Shown piece by piece: positions 1-4,939 of a stretch of DNA of 7,220 nt. The position numbers and the translations under genes are program-made. The notes below the pieces were generated by a model. That model worked only from the letters and a program-made list of their open reading frames with translations, was not told the DNA's origin and searched no databases. Source of the stretch: Rhodanobacteraceae bacterium (GTDB lineage: Bacteria > Pseudomonadota > Gammaproteobacteria > Xanthomonadales > Rhodanobacteraceae); NCBI GenBank assembly GCA_025928735.1, contig JAICIW010000112.1, positions 1 to 7,220 on the forward strand, read 5' to 3'. How positions within the stretch are numbered: the stretch's first letter is position 1; each line of letters starts with the position of its first letter.

Positions 1-676
1 CAGATCCCCGCCCGGCCTTGCCAAGGAAGCCTGTCGCGTGGCATTCGTCGATGTGCACCAGCGCGTTGTACTTCTTCGCGAGCGCGGTGATCTCGTCGAG
101 CGGCGCAACCACGCCGTCCATCGAGAACACGCCGTCCGATGAAATCAGCTTGGTGCGCGCGCCCGCGGCGTCGGCGGCCTGCAACTGCTTTTCGAGATCG
201 GCCACGTCGCCGTTGGCATAGCGATAGCGCTTGGCCTTGCACAGGCGAATGCCGTCGATGATCGAGGCGTGGTTCAGCGCATCGGAAATGATGGCGTCGT
301 TCTCGCCGAGCAGCGGTTCGAACAGCCCGCCGTTGGCATCGAAACAGGCAGCGTAAAGAATCGCGTCATCGGTGCCGAAGAACTTCGCGATATCGTGTTC
401 GAGTTGCTTGTGCAAATCCTGCGTGCCGCAGATGAAACGCACGCTGGCCATGCCGAAGCCGTGCGTGTCCAGCGCCTTCTTGGCCGCTTTGATCAGGCGG
501 GGATGGTCGGCCAGGCCAAGATAATTGTTGGCGCAGAAGTTCAGGACCTTGCGGCCGTCGGCCAGCGTGATCTCGGCCGACTGCGGTGAGGTGATGATGC
601 GCTCGTCCTTGAACAAGCCCGAGTCGCGGATGGATTCGAGTTCTTCGTGAAGGCGTTCTTGCGCGGCGTAGGTCAT
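1..676 (-). CDS. kbl: 2-amino-3-ketobutyrate CoA ligase (glycine C-acetyltransferase), N-terminal part, runs off the window
   Basis: A PLP-dependent cytosolic enzyme that cleaves 2-amino-3-ketobutyrate with CoA to glycine and acetyl-CoA, the second step of threonine degradation after Tdh. The 225 visible codons align with E. coli Kbl over their whole length: LFKDERIITS at residues 21-30, NFCANNYLGLADHP at 46-59, HGFGMASVRFICGTQD at 72-87, CFDANGG at 111-117 (PLP phosphate region), SDALNHASIIDG at 131-142 with the PLP-stacking His136, DGVFSMDG at 181-188, and the Asp210/His213 pair in IDECHATGF. The Schiff-base lysine lies beyond position 1 and cannot be checked. The ATG at 674-676 is preceded on the coding strand by AGGA with a 6-nt spacer, which supports this start. 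It lies downstream of tdh on the same strand, so co-transcription with tdh is likely, although the 256-bp spacer leaves room for a separate promoter or for mRNA processing. Confidence 0.97.
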   Translation of the reverse strand, partial: MTYAAQERLHEELESIRDSGLFKDERIITSPQSAEITLADGRKVLNFCANNYLGLADHPRLIKAAKKALDTHGFGMASVRFICGTQDLHKQLEHDIAKFFGTDDAILYAACFDANGGLFEPLLGENDAIISDALNHASIIDGIRLCKAKRYRYANGDVADLEKQLQAADAAGARTKLISSDGVFSMDGVVAPLDEITALAKKYNALVHIDECHATGFLGKAGRGS

Positions 677-710
677 GGACAGTCCTGTGTGACGGATACT
701 TGTGTCAGCC

Positions 711-730
711 ATCCCGGCGAAAGCCGGGAT
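711..730. repeat. REP-like palindrome with GAAA loop
   Basis: A perfect 8-bp inverted repeat: ATCCCGGC at 711-718 and GCCGGGAT at 723-730 around a GAAA tetraloop. In one plus-strand frame it reads IPAKAGI, a fragment that turns up as a translation artefact of interspersed repeats in many Xanthomonadales and Betaproteobacteria genomes (from memory, not searched). It lies 35 bp upstream of the kbl start codon, so a transcript from tdh into kbl would carry it as a stable stem-loop, which could protect or separate the two halves of the message. Confidence 0.75.
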
Positions 731-801
731 CCATCTTGATTCGCCCATCTTTCCAGCAAAACGGAATGGATTGACTCGTACATGTAGCTCGCCCTTCAGG
801 C

Positions 802-818
802 CATCGGCTGCGCCGATG
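802..818. repeat. Small perfect hairpin in the tdh-kbl spacer
   Basis: CATCGGC at 802-808 pairs perfectly with GCCGATG at 812-818 across a TGC loop. There is no T-tract on either side, so it is not called a terminator. It adds to the cluster of palindromes in this spacer. Confidence 0.5.
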
Positions 819-820
819 TT

Positions 821-887
821 CATTCCCGGCATCCTGCCTTCGCAGCCGGGTCCCATCGCAGATGAAGCTGGCGACGGTCCGGGAATG
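821..887. repeat. Nested inverted repeats, REP/BIME-like
   Basis: CATTCCCGG at 821-829 is the exact inverse of CCGGGAATG at 879-887 (9 bp, 49-nt spacer). Nested within it, CCCGGC at 825-830 pairs with GCCGGG at 845-850 (14-nt loop). The two pairings share bases and exclude each other. The CCCGG/CCGGG core is the same as in the palindrome at 711-730, which suggests several members of one repeat family in this spacer. Confidence 0.5.
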
Positions 888-903
888 GCGACGGGTCTTA
901 TGT

Positions 904-931
904 TGATCCCGAGTCCCGAGTCTCGAATCTC
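904..931. repeat. Degenerate heptanucleotide tandem repeat, about four units
   Basis: Four consecutive 7-mers read TGATCCC, GAGTCCC, GAGTCTC and GAATCTC (consensus GARTCYC on the plus strand). The array begins one base downstream of the tdh stop codon when read in the tdh direction. Short heptad arrays of the GGGATTC type are, as I recall, common in intergenic DNA of xanthomonads; this one is degenerate and short. Confidence 0.5.
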
Positions 932-932
932 G

Positions 933-1967
933 CTAGTTCCAACTGCACACCACCTTGCCGCATTCGCCCGACGCCATCAGGTCGAAGCCCTGCTGGAAGT
1001 CATCGATCGCAAGCTGGTGGGTCAATACCTTCTGCAGCGGAAACCCGGTCAAGAGCATCTGCGTCATCTTGTACCAGGTCTCGTACATGCGCCGGCCGTA
1101 GATGCCGTGCAGGGTGAGACCCTTGAAGATCACCTTGTCCCAGTCGATGCCGGAGCCGTTCGGCAGGAGCCCGAGCAGCGCGACCTTGCCGCCGTGGTAC
1201 ATGCAATCGAGCATGTCGCTGAATGCCTGCGGGTTCCCGCTCATTTCCAGGCCGACGTCGAAACCTTCCATCTGCAATTCGGACAACACCTCGCGCAGGG
1301 GCTGGTTCTTCACGTTGACCACGCGCGTCGCGCCCATGTCGGCGGCCAGCTTCAGGCGGTAATCGTTGACGTCGGTGACCACCACGTTGCGCGCGCCCAC
1401 ATGGCGCGCGATACCGGCGGCCATGATGCCGATCGGGCCGGCGCCGGTGATCAGCACGTCCTCGCCGATCAGGTCGTATTCCAGCGCACAGTGCGCGGCG
1501 TTGCCGTAGGGATCGAAGAAGGCGGCGAGCGATGACGGGATCTGGTCCGGCACCGGCCACAGATTCGACTGCGGCATCACGATGTATTGCGCGAATGCGC
1601 CGTTGCGATTCACGCCGATGCCGACCGTGTTGGGACAAAGGTGCGGACGCCCGGCCCGGCAGTTGCGGCACATGCCGCAGGTGATGTGGCCTTCCGCCGA
1701 GATGCGCTGGCCCACGCGATAACCACGCACCTCGCTGCCCATCGCGACGATCCTGCCCACGAACTCGTGGCCGATCACGAGGCCCGGTTTGATCACGCGC
1801 TGCGCCCACGCGTCCCAGTTGTAGATGTGCAGGTCGGTGCCGCAGATCGCGGTTTTTTCGACCTCGATCAGGACGTCGTTGGGGCTGAATTCCGGCACCG
1901 GCACCTCATCCATCCAGATGCCTTTCGCGGCGTCGCGCTTGACCAGCGCCCTCATCATGTTCGGCAT
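933..1967 (-). CDS. tdh: L-threonine 3-dehydrogenase
   Basis: A zinc-dependent medium-chain dehydrogenase that oxidises L-threonine to 2-amino-3-ketobutyrate with NAD+; Kbl, encoded next on the same strand, uses the product. The protein has 344 residues against 341 in E. coli. Visible sites are catalytic zinc ligands Cys42, His67 and Glu68 (TAICGTD, GHEFVG); the structural zinc set Cys97, Cys100, Cys103 and Cys111; the Rossmann loop GAGPIG at 175-180 with the NAD-preferring acidic residue Asp199 (VVTDVN); and the Tdh signature FDPYGNAAHCAL at 151-162. I chose the ATG at 1965-1967 because GGAAAGG lies 7 nt upstream on the coding strand. The longer frame to 2060 adds 31 unconserved residues and runs through the promoter. 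ATGs at codons 4 and 5 are also possible, and codon 5 matches the E. coli start (MRAL against MKAL). The stop is TAG. Tdh precedes kbl here, the reverse of the E. coli kbl-tdh order. Confidence 0.98.
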   Translation of the reverse strand: MPNMMRALVKRDAAKGIWMDEVPVPEFSPNDVLIEVEKTAICGTDLHIYNWDAWAQRVIKPGLVIGHEFVGRIVAMGSEVRGYRVGQRISAEGHITCGMCRNCRAGRPHLCPNTVGIGVNRNGAFAQYIVMPQSNLWPVPDQIPSSLAAFFDPYGNAAHCALEYDLIGEDVLITGAGPIGIMAAGIARHVGARNVVVTDVNDYRLKLAADMGATRVVNVKNQPLREVLSELQMEGFDVGLEMSGNPQAFSDMLDCMYHGGKVALLGLLPNGSGIDWDKVIFKGLTLHGIYGRRMYETWYKMTQMLLTGFPLQKVLTHQLAIDDFQQGFDLMASGECGKVVCSWN

Positions 1968-1998
1968 GGTGTTGCCTTTCCGGATTGAAATTCGACCC

Positions 1999-2004
1999 AT
2001 TATA
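1999..2004 (-). promoter_or_regulatory. tdh -10 box (perfect TATAAT)
   Basis: The minus strand reads TATAAT here, about 30 nt upstream of the chosen tdh start, implying transcription from about 1992 and a leader of about 25 nt containing the GGAAAGG ribosome site. At 17-bp spacing the -35 would lie near 2022-2027, where the match to TTGACA is poor. This may mean the promoter needs an activator, which is inference; in E. coli the tdh operon responds to Lrp and leucine, but no operator can be identified here. Confidence 0.6.
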
Positions 2005-2041
2005 AGGCGATGGCACAAGGTCGACGATGTGCGACGGCCCG

Positions 2042-2047
2042 TACAAT
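2042..2047 (+). promoter_or_regulatory. miaA -10 box (TACAAT), possibly giving a leaderless mRNA
   Basis: TACAAT ends 6 nt before the ATG at 2054, so a normal start distance would put the first transcribed base at or next to the A of the start codon. No Shine-Dalgarno sequence lies between. A weak -35 may be the GTCGAC palindrome at 2020-2025 (16-bp spacer). This region is shared with the divergent tdh promoter, so the two could interfere with each other. Confidence 0.45.
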
Positions 2048-2053
2048 CCGTGC

Positions 2054-3025
2054 ATGCCACGCTGCGCTGACGCCATCGATCAACGCCCGCCCGCGGTTTT
2101 CCTGATGGGTCCGACCGCCACCGGCAAGACCGCGCTTGCGTGCGCGCTGGCAGAGCGCCTCCCGGTCGAACTGGTCAGCGTGGATTCCGCGCTGGTCTAT
2201 CGCGGCCTCGACATCGGCGCCGCCAAGCCCGACCTCGACACCTTGCGTCGCTATCCGCACGCGTTGATCGACATCCGTGATCCTTCCGAACCCTATTCCG
2301 CGGCGAAGTTCCGCGAAGACGCACTGACCGCGATGCAATCGATCTCCGCGCGCGGCAACGTGCCCTTGCTCGTCGGCGGTACCGGCCTGTATTTCCGGGC
2401 GCTGGAACGCGGACTTTCGGCGATGCCGCCGGCCGATCCCGCACTGCGCGAACGCCTGCGCGCGGAAGCGGACAACCAAGGCTGGCCGGCGTTGCACGCG
2501 CGCCTGTCGCAACTCGACCCCGAAGCCGCCGCGCGGATCCGCCCCCATGACGCCCAGCGCATCCAGCGGGCGCTCGAGGCGATCGAACTTTCAGGCGACA
2601 CGCTCACTGCATTGCACGCCCGTGCACCGGATGCCAAGCGGCTGCCGTACCGGCTGCTGAAGCTGGCTCTGGTTCCCGCCCGTCGCGAGGCCTTGCGCGA
2701 ACGCATTGCCTTGCGTTTCGACGCGATGTTGGCGTCGGGTTTTCTGGACGAAGTCAAACACCTGCGCGCGCGCGGTGACTTGCATCCCGATTTGCCTGCG
2801 ATCCGCGCGGTGGGTTATCGGCAGGCCTGGGCATACCTCGATGGAGCCTGTTCCGCGACCGAATTTCGCGCGCGCGCGATCCATGCGACCCGGCAACTGG
2901 CCAAACGACAGATCACATGGCTGCGAAGCGAGCTGGACGCACGCGGCTTCGATCCCGACCGCCCCGATTGCGGGGCATCGGTCACGATCGCGCTGATGCT
3001 GTTTTTGGACGCCCAAAATGGATGA
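2054..3025 (+). CDS. miaA: tRNA dimethylallyltransferase (MiaA)
   Basis: Transfers the dimethylallyl group from DMAPP to N6 of A37 in tRNAs that read codons starting with U; MiaB normally completes the modification. The protein has 323 residues against 316 in E. coli. Motifs in order are the P-loop GPTATGKT at 19-26, the catalytic-Asp block DSALVYRGLDIGAAKP at 44-59, the region around DIRDPSEPYSAAKF (73-86), LLVGGTGLYFRAL at 105-117, DAQRIQRALE at 166-175, RAVGYRQAW at 251-259 and TRQLAKRQITWLR at 279-291. I prefer the ATG at 2054 because it starts just before the conserved core. An in-frame ATG at 2027 would add nine unconserved residues and lies upstream of the likely -10 box. No ribosome site precedes 2054. 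It is the first gene of the plus-strand cluster; hfq begins 75 bp after its TGA. Confidence 0.97.
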   Translation: MPRCADAIDQRPPAVFLMGPTATGKTALACALAERLPVELVSVDSALVYRGLDIGAAKPDLDTLRRYPHALIDIRDPSEPYSAAKFREDALTAMQSISARGNVPLLVGGTGLYFRALERGLSAMPPADPALRERLRAEADNQGWPALHARLSQLDPEAAARIRPHDAQRIQRALEAIELSGDTLTALHARAPDAKRLPYRLLKLALVPARREALRERIALRFDAMLASGFLDEVKHLRARGDLHPDLPAIRAVGYRQAWAYLDGACSATEFRARAIHATRQLAKRQITWLRSELDARGFDPDRPDCGASVTIALMLFLDAQNG

Positions 3026-3100
3026 AAACGGCCAAATCCGCAAAAATCTGCGTTACCATTCCGAGGTGTGGGAATAAACCCGGATCGAAAGGCCATAACA

Positions 3101-3361
3101 ATGTCGAAGAGCCAATCGCTGCAGGATCCGTTTTTGAATGCCTTGCGCCGGGAGCGTATTCCGGTTGCGATTTACCTGGTCAACGGGATCAAACTGCAGG
3201 GGGTGATCGAGTCGTTCGATCAGTTCGTGGTACTGCTGCGCAACCAGGTCAGTCAGATGGTGTACAAGCATGCCATTTCGACGGTGGTGCCGAGCCGCGC
3301 GGTCAAGGTCGGGGCGGAAGACTCAAGGACGGACGACGCCGAGACCCCGGCGCAGGACTGA
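3101..3361 (+). CDS. hfq: RNA-binding chaperone Hfq
   Basis: A hexameric Sm-like protein that pairs small RNAs with mRNAs. Its 86 residues match E. coli Hfq with no gap through residue 66, so numbering is identical: proximal-face Gln8, Asp9, Phe42, Lys56 and His57 (Sm2 motif YKHA), distal-face Tyr25, Gly29, Ile30 and Lys31, and rim Arg16, Arg17 and Arg19. All are present, so full function is expected. The tail after residue 66 is only about 20 residues, against about 36 in E. coli, and is acidic at the end (EDSRTDDAE), as in other Hfq proteins whose acidic tips compete with RNA for the rim. The start is ATG at 3101 with GAAAGG 8 nt upstream; an upstream in-frame ATG at 3068 adds 11 unconserved residues. 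I could not find a convincing promoter in the 75-bp gap after miaA, though promoters within miaA drive hfq in E. coli. hflX starts 5 nt after the stop. Confidence 0.98.
   Translation: MSKSQSLQDPFLNALRRERIPVAIYLVNGIKLQGVIESFDQFVVLLRNQVSQMVYKHAISTVVPSRAVKVGAEDSRTDDAETPAQD
3354..3357 (+). promoter_or_regulatory. Ribosome binding site that decides the hflX CTG start
   Basis: AGGA within the last codons of hfq lies 9 nt upstream of CTG 3367, a normal spacing. The other candidate CTG at 3358, which overlaps the hfq stop as CTGA, would have no spacer at all. The first in-frame ATG (3436) is 23 codons further on. Confidence 0.55.
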
Positions 3362-3366
3362 ATTCC

Positions 3367-4725
3367 CTGTTCGAACGAGAAAAGCGAGGCGAGCGTGCGC
3401 TGCTGGTGTTGCCCTACACCGGCAAGGCCGAGGCTATGCGCCGTGCGCAGGAATTCACCGAACTTGCCAAGTCTGCGGGCGCGGAAATACTGGGTAGCGT
3501 GCACGCCCGTGTGGATGCGCCCAATCCGAAGTTCTACATCGGTACCGGCAAGGCCGACGAGGTGCAGGCGAAGGTGCGCGACCTCGGCGCCGACGTGGTG
3601 CTGGTTGACCATGCGCTGACGCCCGTGCAGGAACGCAATCTGGAAAAGCACCTCTCGGCGCGGGTGATCGACCGAGCCGCGTTGATCCTCGACATTTTTG
3701 CGCAGCGTGCGCAATCGCACGAAGGAAAACTCGAGGTCGAGCTGGCGCAGTTGCAGCACATCGCCACAAGGCTGGTGCGCGGATGGACCCACCTGGAGCG
3801 CCAGCGCGGCGGTTCGATCGGCCTGCGTGGTCCCGGCGAAACCCAGCTCGAAACCGACCGCCGCCTGCTGCAGAAGCGCGTCGAGCAACTGCAGAAGCGC
3901 ATCGACAAGGTCGGCGTACAGCGCAGTCAGCAGCGCCGCGCGCGCCTGCGCAACACGCTGCCGCGCGTCGCGCTGGTCGGTTACACCAACGCCGGCAAGT
4001 CGACGCTGTTCAACGCGATCACGCGCGGCACGGTGTACGCTGCCAACCAGCTGTTCGCGACGCTCGACCCGACCGTACGGCGGCTGGAAGGTCTGGACGC
4101 CGGTCCCGCCGTGCTGGCCGACACGGTCGGGTTCATCCGCGAGTTGCCGCACGACCTCGTGGCGGCGTTCCGCGCCACGCTGTCCGAAGCACGCGATGCC
4201 GACTTGTTGTTGCACGTCACCGATGCCGCCGATCCGGAACGCGACCTGCTGATCGATGTGGTCAACGGCGTGCTGGACGAAATCGGCGCGGGCGACGTGC
4301 CGCAGTTGATGGTGTTCAACAAGATCGACCTGTTGAATGCCCACATCCCTGCGGGCGAAGACCAAGAGCCGGTCAACCGTGCCCCGGCTTTCCGCCCGGT
4401 GGCGCCGCGCATCGACCGCCATGCGGAAGGCGCACCAACGGCGCTATGGCTGTCCGCGGCAAGTGGCGAAGGGCTCGATCTGCTGCGGCAGGCGATCAGC
4501 GAGCGGCTTGCCGGTGCGCGCGTACACGCGGAACTGCGGCTGCCGCCGCGCGCGGGGCGCCTGCGCGCGCGACTGATCGAACTCGGCGCGGTCAAGTCCG
4601 AACGCTACGACGAGCACGGCTGGCGCCTCGACATCGATGCGCCGCGCGATCTGTTGTTGCCGCTGGCCGGCGATGTGCGTGGCGACGACGCCCAGCTTTT
4701 CCGCGACTGGCTCGACGCAGCGTAG
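3367..4725 (+). CDS. hflX: Ribosome-associated GTPase HflX, probable CTG start
   Basis: A GTPase that binds the 50S subunit and splits stalled or heat-damaged 70S ribosomes. The protein has 452 residues against 426 in E. coli. The N-terminal HflX domain has YIGTGKADEV (57-66), VLVDHALTPVQERNLE (78-93) and LILDIFAQRAQSHEGKLEVELAQL (106-129), followed by the glycine-rich linker GLRGPGETQLETDRR (152-166) and a coiled-coil stretch (165-195). The G domain has G1 GYTNAGKS 205-212, G2 around LFATLDPT 229-236, G3 DTVG 252-255, G4 NKID 318-321 and G5 SAASG 363-367. An extra proline- and alanine-rich stretch of about 15-20 residues sits between G4 and G5. There is no ATG, GTG or TTG at the conserved N-terminus. 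CTG 3367 gives an N-terminus FEREKRGERALLV that aligns residue for residue with E. coli MFDRYDAGEQAVLV, so a CTG start is the best reading; ATG 3436 would remove conserved residues. It follows hfq by 5 nt, implying co-transcription and perhaps translational coupling. Confidence 0.96.
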   Translation: MFEREKRGERALLVLPYTGKAEAMRRAQEFTELAKSAGAEILGSVHARVDAPNPKFYIGTGKADEVQAKVRDLGADVVLVDHALTPVQERNLEKHLSARVIDRAALILDIFAQRAQSHEGKLEVELAQLQHIATRLVRGWTHLERQRGGSIGLRGPGETQLETDRRLLQKRVEQLQKRIDKVGVQRSQQRRARLRNTLPRVALVGYTNAGKSTLFNAITRGTVYAANQLFATLDPTVRRLEGLDAGPAVLADTVGFIRELPHDLVAAFRATLSEARDADLLLHVTDAADPERDLLIDVVNGVLDEIGAGDVPQLMVFNKIDLLNAHIPAGEDQEPVNRAPAFRPVAPRIDRHAEGAPTALWLSAASGEGLDLLRQAISERLAGARVHAELRLPPRAGRLRARLIELGAVKSERYDEHGWRLDIDAPRDLLLPLAGDVRGDDAQLFRDWLDAA

Positions 4726-4805
4726 CTGTGCGATCGATCCCTGATTGCTGCATCCGTGATGTGCTCGAAGCGATTGGAGGCTGCCCGCTCAGTGGATATC
4801 AGAAC

Positions 4806-4826
4806 GGGCATCCTGCCCTGACTTTT
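4806..4826 (+). terminator. Weak terminator-like hairpin after hflX
   Basis: GGGCA (4806-4810) pairs with TGCCC (4814-4818) around a TCC loop, followed by TGAC and only four Ts. The short stem and short T-tract make it at best a weak or conditional terminator. It matters because a new promoter for hflKC appears to follow. Confidence 0.3.
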
Positions 4827-4874
4827 CACAAGAGCTGCTTCGATTCAATGTCTGAAAGAAGCGTCCCGGCGCTC

Positions 4875-4883
4875 TGCTAGAAT
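4875..4883 (+). promoter_or_regulatory. Extended -10 promoter for hflKC (TGCTAGAAT)
   Basis: TGC immediately followed by TAGAAT fits an extended -10 element, which needs no strong -35; the region at 4852-4860 has only partial matches. Predicted start of transcription is near 4890, leaving a leader of about 50 nt before the hflK ATG. It would allow hflK and hflC to be expressed independently of miaA-hfq-hflX. Confidence 0.55.
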
Positions 4884-4939
4884 TCACCGTTTGCGCCCGC
4901 CATGGCGTACCTTTGCCCGCAACCTGAGGCCGTCCCGAG

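Larger units (their letters stand above)
677..932. other. tdh-kbl intergenic spacer with palindromes and heptad repeats
   Basis: This 256-bp stretch between two same-strand genes holds no convincing gene. The long plus-strand frame crossing it starts inside the REP-like palindrome and then runs antisense to tdh, so it is a shadow. It contains a REP-like hairpin (711-730), a 7-bp hairpin (802-818), a nested set of CCCGG/CCGGG inverted repeats (821-887) and a degenerate 7-bp tandem repeat (904-931). No U-tract follows any hairpin in the tdh direction, so no classical rho-independent terminator is visible. Confidence 0.7.
4726..4939 (+). other. hflX-hflK spacer with RNA-fold potential
   Basis: This 214-bp gap breaks an otherwise tight operon and contains no convincing ORF. 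TCGAAGC (4765-4771) can pair with GCTTCGA (4837-4843) to enclose a region with three mutually exclusive partners: TGCCCG (4782-4787), CGGGCA (4805-4810) and TGCCC (4814-4818). The second pairing makes a 5-bp hairpin followed by TGACTTTT (4819-4826), a weak terminator-like arrangement. An extended -10 promoter for hflKC lies downstream at 4875-4883. Confidence 0.5.

Noticed and set aside
702..1535. Plus-strand frame of 277 codons opposite tdh
   Set aside because: It starts inside the REP-like palindrome and continues antisense to tdh.
2011..2026. Possible sigma-54 promoter (TGGCAC...)
   Set aside because: The -24-like half is present but the required GC of the -12 half is missing at correct spacing.
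1968..2060. N-terminal extension of tdh to 2060
   Set aside because: The 31 extra residues are not conserved, cross the TATAAT box, and lie upstream of the good ribosome site.
3026..3100. Promoter for hfq in the miaA-hfq gap
   Set aside because: TTACCATT near 3053-3060 resembles a -10, but no acceptable -35 or extended -10 was found.
3358..3366. CTG at 3358 overlapping the hfq stop as the hflX start
   Set aside because: AGGA lies directly next to it with no spacer, and the added residues LNS are absent from the E. coli N-terminus.
3253..4422. Long minus-strand open frame (389 codons) opposite hflX
   Set aside because: It is an antisense shadow of a clearly conserved GTPase in GC-rich DNA; its translation shows no family motif.
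3783..4880. Long plus-strand frame (365 codons) overlapping hflX
   Set aside because: Arg/Ala/Pro-rich composition typical of an out-of-frame reading; it overlaps the conserved hflX G domain.
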